Below are positions 9,761-20,829 of a stretch of DNA of 64,000 nt, in pieces. Within the stretch, counting starts at the first letter, position 1. The number at the start of each line of letters is the position of its first letter. The position numbers were made by a program, and so were the translations under genes. A model generated the notes under the pieces. That model ran no database searches and was not told the DNA's origin. It saw nothing but the letters and a program-made list of their open reading frames with translations. Source of the DNA: Lepisosteus oculatus (lineage: Eukaryota; Chordata; Actinopteri; Semionotiformes; Lepisosteidae); NCBI RefSeq assembly GCF_040954835.1, contig NC_090723.1, forward strand, positions 444,001 to 508,000, in the 5' to 3' direction.

Positions 9761-10084
9761 ATGGATGAAAAACCTGCGAATGTTTGTTCGTTTATTTATG
9801 GCCTCCAGGCACCGCAATTTTATTGGGTCGTGAGATGTTAGTTTTTTTTTATAGATGTTAGTTTATAATTATTATTTTTCGAAGCATTACCGTTTTATGC
9901 TGATACTGCCGAAGAAGATGCGATTTCCGTGGCGCAAGACCTTGTAAGGCTTCAAGTGCACGGGCAGCCTCCGCCATCGTTACAAAATGCTGTTTAATTC
10001 TCGGATTCAATTAAATTACAGTGCCTGGACGTGTTGCTGGGGGTCCCTCTTGGCTGACTGGAGCCGATACCAGAACCGACACCA

Positions 10085-10200
10085 TTCGGCCTGTGTGACC
10101 CGTTCGGTAGTTAGTAGTTAATTGATCCCAGGATCTCACTTGTTCCACACTTTCACAGCCCTTAGTGTAAAATGCCTCCTGTTCTAGGTTTAAAGTGAGC
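10085..10200 (-). repeat. CR1/L2-like LINE 3' end fragment
   Basis: GGTAGTTAGTAGTTAATTGA and the following degraded text match, in reverse, the 3' tail seen in the other LINE fragments at 49.1, 54.3 and 62.2 kb. It is short, old and intronic (phb intron 1). Confidence 0.5.
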
Positions 10201-10541
10201 TGTACTTATTACACTTTTTAGGTCTTATGCTCTCAAAACATTTAGTGGTATTAATGTTCTGATTAGAGTTGATTCCTGCGTTTTTATTCTGAGTAAAACG
10301 GCATGCTTATATATTGACTTCAACCTTTGGCTGTCTTGTTTTGAAAATATAAACTCATCCCCACTGACACTGATGTCACCATTGTCTTTAGTGAATGTGG
10401 TTCTTCCAGACCAGCAGGCTGTAAGTACTGCTGCTGTAGCTGTAGTTCCTCTCCGGTCCTCTCTGATCCTCTCTTTTCTGGGCGGAGGGTCGTTCCTAAA
10501 CATCCCTGCCTTGTGTCCCCAAGGGCTCCTGAGATACCAGC

Positions 10542-10626
10542 ATGGCGAGAGTGTTTGAAGCTATCGGGAAGCTCGGCCTGGGACTGGCCATCGCAGGGGG
10601 GGTGGTGAACTCCGCCCTATATAATG
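10542..10626 (+). CDS. phb: phb coding exon 1
   Basis: Starts [20 protein letters not shown], carries the membrane anchor, and ends in phase 1 at GTGAGT. The N-terminus is one residue shorter than human. Confidence 0.95.
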
Positions 10627-13600
10627 GTGAGTCGGCTGTCATGGGCTGGACGTCCTGGGTTTTGTTTTCTACGCAGATGTAATTTTGTGGTGAAAAGCCA
10701 AATAACAGGTGGTAAGTGGAAGAAATCTCTGGGACATGCTGTGCTTATTTGCACATTTGTAACCAAGGATGCGAGAATACAATCCAGCCATTTCTGAAAA
10801 CATCACAGGGATTCAGCTTCAATTTCACAGCTGCTTTGTTTCCTTTCAGGCTCCCTTTTTTTAAAGATGTTTTCCTGTTAGTAATCCAAATGTATCTGGG
10901 ACAACACGGTGCTGTACTGGTCAGCATTGCAGCCTCACAGTGCTGGTGTGTGCAGTTCCTGCAGTGCTGTTTGTGTGTTCTGGGTGCAGAAAACGCTGTT
11001 TAACCCTCCCTGTACATGTGGCTCTCCTGTAGCTTTCTGAGCAGCTCTGAGTGAGTGACTAGTCAGTGTTGCGCAGACACAGGCAGTCATGACACTGTTC
11101 AACTCACTTCGTAAGCCTCTGTTCTTCTGCACAAGGGAAGTAAGCTGTCAAATGGAAGGTCCAAATGGGTAAAAATGTGATAATACCGAACACTACTAAT
11201 GGTTTTTATTAACGGTGGAATAAAGAAGTGTTGTCAGAAGGGTCCTTCAGAACCCAGGCTGCACGCCCTGGTCTCCTGGCAGTTCTCTCCAAGGTGACTG
11301 ATCGGTGTGATGGGAGACAGTTGTGCCTCTCGCTCCACACAGTGCAAAACGAGGTGAAAGGTGTCTTATCTCTGATCCGTGTTTGTTGCAGTGGACGCTG
11401 GCCACAGGGCGGTCATCTTCGACCGTTTCCGTGGCGTGCAGGACATAGTGGTGGGAGAGGGCACCCACTTCCTCGTCCCGTGGGTTCAGAAGCCCATCAT
11501 CTTCGACTGCCGGTCACGCCCCCGCAACGTGCCCGTCATCACAGGCAGCAAAGGTAACGCAGCCAGCCGCGCCGTGACCTCCACTTCTGTGAATCCGATA
11601 CACCCCCCTCATTTCTCCCCGCCCTCCTGTCCCTCTCTTCCTCCTGCAGACCTGCAGAACGTCAACATCACCCTGAGAATCCTCTTCAGGCCAGTGGCCA
11701 GCCAGCTGCCCCGCATCTTCACCAGCATCGGGGAGGACTACGACGAAAGGGTTCTGCCCTCCATCACCACCGAGGTGCTCAAGTCCGTGGTGGTAAGAGC
11801 CCGGCGCCGGGACCGAGCAGCCCCTCCTCCGCAGGGGACGGCCGAGGGAGCTGTCGAGTTGGGGTTCTGTTCCTTCGTTTCCTGATTTGTCGCTTTTGTG
11901 AGAAGTGGAGCTCAGCGAGTGCACGGGGCAGCAGTAAAGCAGCAAAGTAATCAGACTTCAGATCTAAAAAGTTAAAACAACACACAAACCAGTCAATACT
12001 CTCAGCAGCACACTCACACTGAGACCGTAGAGGTACTGGAATATGTGCAAAGGCCAAGTTTAAGTGCAGCCCATGGAAGAAGACCTGGAACAATGAGGAA
12101 ACAAACCTCTCTCTGACCGTGGCCACGGGCTTTCAGGGTGGGACACTGTCCCCTCATTGTGACTGGGACAGGAAAAGAGGTTTTCCAAAATCAGGTCCAC
12201 ATTTGTTAGCTAGTATGTCTTGAAAACCTCTTCGATATTGGCTGCATTCTCCATTAGGGCCCAAGGTAAGACTTGGGTTTTACCTCTTATCTCAGGGGTG
12301 GAGCACTGGGGGTTTGGTAACTTGTTCAGGCAAGCTCAGTGAGTCGGCATCAGACAGCTGAGCCTTTCAGTGATCATAGGAAATCAGGATAAAGGCTCTG
12401 GAAACCGGTCTGTTTGGTTTCCTCCAGCTGCAGCGTGCTGAGGGCTGCGCACTGACTCCCTGTTCGTCCCACAGGCACGGTTCGATGCTGGAGAGCTGAT
12501 CACGCAGCGAGAGATGGTGTCGCGGCAGGTCAGCGAGGACCTTATCGAGAGAGCCTCCACCTTCGGCCTGATTCTGGACGACGTCTCACTGGTACGGTGA
12601 GCCTCCAGCACACAGCACTGCCGGCGTCAGCGGTGTGTCAGCCCAGCGGACAGTCTGTCCAGCACACAGCACTGCCGGCGTCAGCGGTGTGTCAGCCCAG
12701 TGGACAGTCTGTCCAGCACACAGCACTGCCAGCGTCAGCGGTGTGTCAGCCCAGTGGACAGTCTGTCCAGCACACAGCACTGTCGGCGTCAGCGGTGTGT
12801 CAGCCCAGCGGACAGTCTGTCCAGGACCAGTCAACCTAGTGTAACTGCAGAACAGTTAGCCAGTACAAAAAAAATCTGAGTGACTGCAGGGATAGGTCAG
12901 TAACCCAACATCTTTGTTTCATCTGTTGTGAAATGTCTAATGTCACTTTCAGTCTGCAAAAAAAACTTCTCATAGCTAATTAAGTTATACCAGCTGCGCA
13001 CGTTCCGCAGTTTAAAGCTTGTATTCTTGGAAGACATTTCCTCCTGTATAGAGGAAATATCTCCTGGACATCAATACCTTTTCATTCTGTAATTGCATCT
13101 ACTTTAAGAACCTGAGATGGCCATATTCTGAGTAATGCAGACTAAGGCTCCAGCAACCAAGCTTGTAGTTGTGAGGTATCCTTTAATGACCCACAATCCG
13201 TACAGAACGTTGTTTGTTTCTTCAGTAGAAGTCTAAGCTCAAGCTGTGAGAGAGCAGCAGTGTGGTGATGTGATGTCTCTCTGACTCTCCCCACAGACGC
13301 ACCTGACCTTTGGTAAGGAGTTCACAGAGGCTGTAGAGATGAAGCAGGTGGCTCAGCAGGAGGCAGAACGGGCTCGCTTCGTCGTGGAAAAGGTGGGGTG
13401 CCTTTGTGCAGGCTGTAAGACCTGCTTCTGGAACATGTGCTCCATGAAGTGATCTGGTCTTGTGCATGCCTGTACTACCAGAGCCCATTACCTTGGACAG
13501 CTGCAGTACACAGCAGAGAGCTGCAGTGCAACTCGTGTTCCCCAGAGGGTGCTCACCACCATGGGCACACCTGGCAGTCTCACAGAGCCTGTACAGCACA

Positions 13601-14152
13601 ACCCCCCCCCCGACGCCTGCCCCCCTCTGGTTAAGTTGGAAATGATAAAATTCTTGTTTGTCTGCAGATGGTAACAAGCACTCGAGCACAAATAGAACAA
13701 GAATTCCTGTGACACATAAAAATTCAGTTGTGATTTTGTAATGGCACAGTTATGGTTCTGCTCCACTTTCTGCAACTCATTCTAAGTATTGGTATAGATA
13801 GAAATAGGATGGTAAAGTGGGTGAAATGTTCACCCCCCCTCTTGGACTTGTTCACGTCTCATTGTCTTCAGTATTGAATTGAAGTGGTTCTTCTGCGCAG
13901 CTTCTGACCGGCCTGCTGTCCTGTCTGCTTTCCCTCTAGGCGGAGCAGCAGAAGCAGGCGGCCATCATCTCCGCCGAGGGCGACTCCCAGGCTGCCCTGC
14001 TGATCGCCAACTCCCTGTCCATTGCCGGCGACGGGCTGGTCGAGCTCCGCAAGCTGGAGGCCGCCGAGGACATCGCCTTCCAGCTGTCCCGCTCCCGAAA
14101 CATCACCTACCTGCCCTCCGGACAGGGCACCCTGCTGCAGCTGCCCCAGTGA
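10542..14152 (+). CDS. phb: Prohibitin 1 (6 coding exons)
   Basis: Coding exons 10542-10626, 11392-11553, 11650-11792, 12475-12591, 13297-13392 and 13940-14152 give 816 nt, or 271 residues, one fewer than human PHB. Prohibitin forms ring-shaped complexes with PHB2 in the mitochondrial inner membrane, where it scaffolds proteases and supports cristae and assembly. The N-terminal hydrophobic anchor ([18 protein letters not shown]), the SPFH/PHB domain ([14 protein letters not shown] to DDVSLTHLTF), the C-terminal coiled coil ([20 protein letters not shown]) and the conserved end LLQLPQ are all present. Identity to other vertebrate prohibitins is very high, so the exon model is secure. All introns obey GT-AG, and the gene looks fully intact. 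Confidence 0.97.
11392..11553 (+). CDS. phb: phb coding exon 2
   Basis: Encodes [20 protein letters not shown] through to VITGSK, the first half of the SPFH domain. Phase 1-1. Confidence 0.96.
11650..11792 (+). CDS. phb: phb coding exon 3
   Basis: Encodes [16 protein letters not shown] through to TEVLKSVV. The intron before it is only 96 nt. It ends in phase 0 at GTAAGA. Confidence 0.96.
12475..12591 (+). CDS. phb: phb coding exon 4
   Basis: Encodes [20 protein letters not shown] through to LILDDVSL. Human has Leu where this reads Met in QREMV. A minisatellite begins 15 bp after the donor. Confidence 0.96.
12607..12822. repeat. 54-bp minisatellite, 4 copies, phb intron
   Basis: The unit beginning AGCACACAGCACTG repeats at 12607, 12661, 12715 and 12769, with only a few substitutions between copies. 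The period is a multiple of three, so long open frames appear on both strands. They are artefacts of the repeat. Confidence 0.93.
13297..13392 (+). CDS. phb: phb coding exon 5
   Basis: Encodes [20 protein letters not shown] through to RFVVEK, the start of the coiled coil. The donor is GTGGGG, weaker than the others. Confidence 0.95.
13940..14152 (+). CDS. phb: phb coding exon 6 and stop
   Basis: Encodes [20 protein letters not shown] through to GTLLQLPQ and a TGA stop. This is the end of the coiled coil and the conserved C-terminus. Confidence 0.96.
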   Translation, partial: AEQQKQAAIISAEGDSQAALLIANSLSIAGDGLVELRKLEAAEDIAFQLSRSRNITYLPSGQGTLLQLPQ

Positions 14153-15110
14153 CCCCTGACCGGGGCAGGACTGTAGCCTGGTGCCCAGGGCCGATCCCTC
14201 TGTGTGTGTACGTGCGTGTGACGACAAGAGCTGAAAGAGCCCAGAGACCCTCCAGGGACCGGTGACGTTATTATTTGAGCCCACCCCTGTAGAGAAATTC
14301 ATTTCAATCACATTTCCCTGTGCAGGCTGTCGTTCCTGAAGTCAGTCACTTGTCAGCTTTGGGCAGCAGCCTCTGGTCTTGACTGGGATTAAATTTTGTT
14401 GAAGGTGAGACTGTGTCATCTTGTTTGCACCCTGGTTCAGATTGTCCGCTGGCGTTTCCTCATGCCTAGCAACTTTCTGTGGTCCAGTGAAATGTTTCAT
14501 TTTGGTATCTCGGTCCGAGGTGACCACGATCTCATCCGTCTCGTTCCTCCAGTGCAGTACTTCAGTGCCGACAGTCTTTGTGATTATGCTTATACAGACA
14601 CTTACGTTCACTCCTGTTTTTATCTATCGAGTAGCTAAGGGTATATTTTGGAGGGGTCTGCAGAATGGTCGACACCTCTGTCAGGTAGCGTCCATATTGA
14701 ATGAAGTTTTACCTCGGACTAGCCCCCTTTCCTACTATTGTGTTGTTCAGCTTGTCCTTTCTTGAGTGTCATCAGTGGGCTCTGCACACCCTTCTCTGGT
14801 ATCAAGCTGCAGTTTCGATGCTCTGGGTGGTCCTGCCCATTGCTGGCTGATGAATTATTTACCTGAACTTCCTGAATATGAATATGTGCACCTGTGGTAA
14901 GGCCTCATGATCGCGAAATGCGTTGATCCCAGTCAAGCATCATCTTGTTCGTCACAAGCAGCTCTGTGTGAGTTGTTGTAGAAGGGAAAACAGCCTGTTA
15001 CGAGTTTCATCTTTCAGTAAAGAAACACCCTAGGATTGTAGACAGACAAGTCTTCAGTTGTTCCACCAGGTCTCTGTTAGCCAAATAAAACTATTTCTAA
15101 TACAATGTGA
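14153..15110 (+). other. phb: phb 3'UTR with two poly(A) signals
   Basis: ATTAAA at 14388-14393 and AATAAA at 15084-15089 would give a short (about 250 nt) or long (about 950 nt) 3'UTR. The choice cannot be made from sequence. Confidence 0.5.
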
Positions 15111-15286
15111 ACTTCATTTCTTCTGTTGGTATGCCTTGGTGTGTAAACATGTTTCGGTTCACACATGATTTACGTGAAACTTCTCTTTTCAGTAAAATTT
15201 TAAAGTGAAATCCATCAATACGTGATGCAGACCAGCCAGTATACTGGCCCTAAGCCACAGACACCTTCTTTAATTGATCTATGGAA

Positions 15287-15305
15287 GTGCCACCAGGGGG
15301 AGACT
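15287..15305 (+). promoter_or_regulatory. CTCF-like motif between phb and znf652
   Basis: GTGCCACCAGGGGGAGACT fits the CTCF core with one mismatch. It lies about 200 bp past the likely end of phb transcription, a natural place for a boundary. Confidence 0.5.
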
Positions 15306-15309
15306 GCTC

Positions 15310-16070
15310 TTCGGGCAAAATAATGTCTGTATTGAATGTTGTGGTGAAGCAAACTTTGACTACCGTTTCTGTTTCAATTTCTCTGTTGCATAAGTCTCAT
15401 TTATCAGTATTTTTAATGTCCAAAAAGGTTACTGATTAAAAGCAGCCTTTCAACTAAGAATTAAGACATTGCACAGAGGTAATTCTTTCTCCCCTGTGAT
15501 GGCAGTACTGCATGCCAGTGTGATGGTAATCAACCTTAGGTGGTTAATTGGTACCGACAGAATAAATGTTTGCTATACAGTCTCCATCACAGGAGCTTAA
15601 TGTATGCTGCACTATAAATGGGACAGTAAGGTTGCACAAATAATTATTTGAAATTTGAAAATCATCGCGTCATAAAGAAAAACTTGAGCTGAAGGGCTGG
15701 TTTTGTTGCCCCAATGAGTGTATTGTTGTGTAGCGGCTAATAGCTTTGTTGTTCGCTTTTCAATGGAGACATACAGTTAACACTCCTTTCTGTTCCAGTG
15801 CTATTCCTGCGTTTGTGTTATTCACAAAGTTTAACCAGATGCAAACTGCAAACAGAATATTTAATGGAACAAGCTATTTCAAACAAGATTACACCCTCCT
15901 TACAGAGAGAAAAATTACAAATACTAACGTATTTCTAGGTAATTGTGCTTTCTTCATTTTAAGTCCTTAAATGTGGGCAAAGCAGACAGAAATGGTGAAA
16001 CATTACATCTGTAAGTTTATTAGCACTTTCTGTATTATGATCTTTGATCAAAACACTCTTTTTTTCTTGG
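15310..16070. other. Intergenic, nothing recognised
   Basis: AT-rich spacer downstream of phb with only short chance frames. Confidence 0.5.
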
Positions 16071-16075
16071 AATTA

Positions 16076-16250
16076 ACATCCACTTTTCCCATCCACCCAT
16101 TTTGTAATGGCTTCATCCAGTTTAGGGTCATGGGAGCAGGATACACCCTGAGGAGACACCAGTCCAGCACAGGGCACATGAACATGCAAACTCCACACAA
16201 ACAGCACCCCAGGAGCTGAAACCGGGGCCCCAGCGCTGTGCCCCCATGCT
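16076..16250 (-). repeat. Fish-type dispersed repeat fragment
   Basis: The text runs from CATCCACCCATTTTGTAATG to AACATGCAAACTCCACACAA and ACAGCACCCCAGGAGCTGAA. It resembles the very common teleost repeat that contains 'catgcaaactccacacag' and 'caccccagg'. It is a truncated, old copy. The strand is a guess and the family name is left open. Confidence 0.55.
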
Positions 16251-16259
16251 GTTCTCCAG

Positions 16260-19200
16260 AGCCCCCCATCCCTCTTTCTTCTAGTGACCATGCCTGCCAT
16301 GGGAATGAAATTGAAACTTTCATGACAATTTTACATAGGTAAGTATATTTATAAAGTAATGGGCAGGAGATGTATTTTACTTTCAATAGGATGGTATAAT
16401 TGCACATAAATCTCATAAAATTACCAAACTAGAAGGCTTAAAAATTCCAAAATGGTTTTAAAAAATCACATCTTTGTTTCCATGAATTCCTTCCCAATTT
16501 ACTAAGTGGTTAGATTCTGTATTATAATTATAACTGATTTTTTCTGCAGACAGTTGAACATCTCTAAGCCTGATTAAAGATGGAGCTCTGATTCTGAGAT
16601 CCTCTTTCCTGCTACCCACATGAGTCAAGGTGAAACCGGAGATTAATCTAGTTAAACAGAAACCAGCCACCATTGAGCCAGTGGTCTATGGGCCTGGAGA
16701 AATGGCCTTGCTGTAGGATTAACTCTCAGAAGGATGAAGGTCACATCTCTCTGTGTTTGTTTAGATAGCAGTTCCCCTGGGGGCCACACCATACTGGACA
16801 GAAATCCGTTCACGTTGTGCACTGTACAAACAAAAGAGCTTCACTACTCTTTCCTCAAAAGAAATGAAGCTGATGTCTTTTTGGCTTTTGAAGTTTTTCC
16901 AGAAAAAGGCCACATTTTTATATTGAACCGTTGAATAAGAGTATGTGTCTTACTTCTAATGTCTAAATCAGCTGACCCTTTGATAGCAGTAAAGAGGCCC
17001 TTTATCTGACTAGAAATTAACTCACCAGAACAAATAAAATGTCACAAGAACATATGGTTTGTTCACTCACACCATCAGTTCACCAGTTTGACGCATTTAC
17101 TGAGCTGGACCAGAATGAAGCAGTGTTTTTCAAGGTTTTAAGCTGCTTGTGATTTTATCTTATTAAGAATAGGGTTACAAGAATAGGGTTGGCTTGGGTT
17201 GTGGGTAGCAGCTCAGTAGCATCTTGAAGCAGCAACTGCTCTTCCTTTTGGTATTTTTTGTATGCAAAACAATGTTACCCACAGTCCAGATGTCTTAAGG
17301 CTTCTTTGAGATATCCATTTTATCTTTTCTGTAGCATAGAATACGGCAAGAAATGCCAGGTCTGCTTCTACTTTACAGCTCTTGGGACTCATGGTACATA
17401 ATACACAGATATTTTCACTGCTTTGGAGAGTTTGAGTTCCTGTACAGAACGTGGCATTCACTAATACTTTGGAGAGGTAGTCTGCAAGTGTTGGGTCCCC
17501 CAGTTTGTTGAGAGATCGCCGAGTCGTGGCAGACTGGGGCATTCTCTGTTCCCTGAGATATAGCGTAATTGTACTGAAAGCGGGAGAAGGATATTGGGGT
17601 TCCATGCGGTGTGCGAGAGCCCCGGTCTTCAGCTTGTACTCAGCCGAGCCGATCTCTGGAGCCTGACCTCAGCGCTCAGCTGATGCACTGTGTCCTGCAG
17701 CCTGGACTGGGAGACTCACTTGGGAGACAAGCTTTCTCGTCTCACGCCGCGACGCAGTGAATTTGATTACTGATGTTTAATCTATCGTGCTTGTATCCCG
17801 GCTCTCCATTAATAGAGACTATTACTAGATTACTATGTGACTTTTTTACTCACATTTTTACTGTCCTGCCTGTGTAGTGTAGTACAGCTCTGTGACACCT
17901 GGCTGGGATCATGCGCTGCTGGAGTGTCAGTTGTAGCAGGACCTGTGTGTAACCTGTGTTCTAACGTTCACACTTCTGAAAGTGTGCTTTCACGCTGCTG
18001 CTCAGGGCACTCGCAGGGCGGGGAGCCGTCCCCACCCAGCCACCGCTGTCTTGCAGGTCCCAGCCCCGGGTGGGGTCCTGTTTCGCGTGTGACCCCCGGA
18101 CTCTGGGGTGACATGAATTCATAGTGAGACTCGGCAGCCCCACTGCAGCAGCTCACGCCCCCCGCCCTTTCCCCTTTCAGTCTGACTCCACCCCTGCCCC
18201 GCTGCCAGATCTCCTGTCTGCTCACTTGGGGGTTTCCTGCACCCCCTCTGTGCCTCACAATCAGCGGCCCGGGTCACCGCTGGCCCCCTGGGGTGCAGGT
18301 CTCCAGCCCGCAGGAGCAGTCCCCTCTCTCAGATTCCATCCAGCGGCACACTGCTGGTCAGGAACTGATATCTCATCTACCCAAGCCTGGAAGGTTCAGG
18401 CTGATTCTCAGTACTATTTTTATTCATAATACAGCTTCATAGGAGCCTCTATTTTTGACCAGTTAACTTTTGCACAGTTAAGGGATCTGAATAAAATTAG
18501 AGTTTACAACAGCATAGCCTTCATGATTAACTTAGAAGGGCTGGAAAGTAGCAAAAAATTGCAGATGTGTATAGATATTACATAACAGAACACAATTATA
18601 ACCTGTTGGCTTATGAGTGCAAAGAATGATTTGCAACGGAAGAGGTGAAAGATGAATCACAGGACACAGGTGCAAACTGCAGGGGAGTGCAAGTCTCGGA
18701 GCGATTCCTCTCAGGAGGAATTTACACAAAGTGTTGTGGGAGTTGCCTGCTCATTTTATTAAAGCAGATTCCCTGGGATCCTTTAAAAAATGACCAGACA
18801 AGACCTTAATCATTTTATTAACTAGTAACCAAACAATTAGATTAGATCCACTTGTTTATAATCTTTCTTATGGTCTTAAATTTGAACTCTAGATTTATAA
18901 GTGCTCAAATCCCATGTAGAGTTTGTGTAGAATTGAGTATGTGAATGTCTGCATACAGACCTGTGTGGTAAGACTCTTGTGACGTTACCTGTCTCTGTCA
19001 TTGTCCCTGGCTCATGGCGGTTGTGCTTGTGTCTGTATGACAGTTAGTCTCTGAGAAGGCAAGTTAACCACCTGACCTGAGACACACCTGTTACAGGCTC
19101 TCTCTGCGCCACACACAGGAAATCACTTACAGCATCCTGTTGATGTTTTTTTCTTTACACACTAGAAGTCCTCTGGGCCGTTAGTGGGCACTTTTCTTAT

Positions 19201-20480
19201 CACAGACACTTCAGTCACTGCCTCAGAGAGACGACCAGTTAATGCACTAAACACAGTTATAGTCTTGAAATCTGCCCTTCAATCATATTATACCTCTCCA
19301 CTCTTCTATTACGAGGCTGGAATGAAGGCGAAGGTGTTGTTTCAGAAGAGCGAAGTTCTGTCTGCTCAGAACTCCACTCACCCTGGGCAGGACCTCGTCT
19401 GCAGGCACTGGGCGACCTGCACAAGGGTGTGGAGCTAGTGTCTCGAGATCCCAGACTCTTCTCAAGTCTAGCACAGCGCTGGCTTGCAATATGTCTCTCT
19501 TTACAGATTTCCAGACTGTGTACAGTATGTTTTTGCACAATAAAAGCGCAGCCTGTTCCTCAGGGAGGTATTTTACTAGGGTATCTACATGGGCTCTTGC
19601 AGGGATCAGTGCGGGAAGCAGTGAGCAGCCCTGTCCAGGTGTTCGTGGGTGTGCGCGTTTCATACCGTTTCTGTGATCCTGACATGAGCTGCCATTACCC
19701 CGGGTCCCCCTCAGGTGCTGTGGACAAGCCTAGAGAAAGCAGCTACTCCCCTGCTGGGCTGAGGATGAGAAATGAAACAGAGTCCTTGACAACGTTCCTC
19801 CTCCAGGATGTCAAGAGCTGCCAAACTCACTCACAAGCACTCCAAAAAAAGAGCTAAAAATTAAAAGCTTTATTAATATGACTGTTATTCCTAAAAGCTC
19901 TGTATTTTTAAGAGCTATATCTGTCTACTAACATCAATGATCGCTTTTTCTGTTCAGTGACCATGTGTTTTTCAGGGAATACTTCCAACCACAGCTGTGT
20001 GGATTGTATATAATTAGCTATGCATATCTACGCGCCCACTCAGGCACATGAAGGCCTTCAGATGCCTCATTTGAAAAAAAATGACTTGACAGCGCGTTTC
20101 CTTAAATGTGACTCAATGGAGTCTGACGCTATTCAGCGCCGCCCGTGACTCTGGGAAAGATCGATTCCAAGTCAGTATCCTCTGGAAATCTGCCCCCGAC
20201 GCACGCACGCAAAACCTTCCAGGATAGTTAAGAATACAGGCAGGGACTGCGTACGTTTGTCTTGGCTTGTTGCAGAATGGATAAAAAGCCCTCCGTGCGC
20301 GAGTTTATATCGGTTTCTCTGTGTATTTAATGTGTTTGGTAGGGATTACGGTAATGTGAAACCATGTACTGCTAACTGGCGAATGAAAGCTGAAGTTATC
20401 TTTACACAAGACAAGGAACTCAGAGGCTGTGCGCTGTGCGCCTCTTATGGGCTTAGGCGTGACATTTAAATCATTTTACA
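16260..20480. other. Intergenic, no gene supported
   Basis: No spliced or RNA gene is recognised. The longest open frame is 130 codons on the minus strand (17213-17605). It has mixed composition and no family resemblance I can name. GC rises around 18000-18370. Confidence 0.45.
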
Positions 20481-20499
20481 TGTGGGAGAAGAGAAATCT

Positions 20500-20740
20500 C
20501 GTGAGTCCCGGAGAAGGAAGGGGGAAAGGTTGTAACGGCGGGTTCGCGTTTCTGAGGGGGACACAGATTTCCGGGGACGCTGAGTTGGAGAGGTTCGCCT
20601 CTGCAGCTCCCGGCGCCTCCAGGGAAGCTGACGGGAGGCGAGGCCGCGCTGTGATGTGGGCGCTGCAGGGCGGGGGGCGCGCAGATGAAGCTACTCCGAA
20701 GAGCCGGGCGCCGGGCGAGAAACAGGAAGGATGTGCCTGG
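20500..20740. promoter_or_regulatory. GC-rich block, possible promoter
   Basis: A CpG-rich block is followed by an AT-rich GATATATTTAG and, at about 20820, an octamer ATTTGCAT. No transcript can be assigned. Confidence 0.3.
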
Positions 20741-20829
20741 GTTTGCGAGAGCACCTAGCCGAGCGTGTGTGAGAGTGACTGAACAGCACCGCGGATATAT
20801 TTAGTTTGCGGCTTTCTGCTCATTTGCAT

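Noticed and set aside
12586-12834. Open frames over the phb minisatellite
   Set aside because: Produced by a repeat period divisible by three. They are open on both strands.
13255-13296. GTGATGT...CTGA resembling snoRNA C/D boxes in a phb intron
   Set aside because: The boxes are only about 20 nt apart, too close for a C/D snoRNA, and there is no terminal stem.
17213-17605. 130-codon minus-strand frame
   Set aside because: More protein-like than most, but no motif, splice context or family resemblance could be given.
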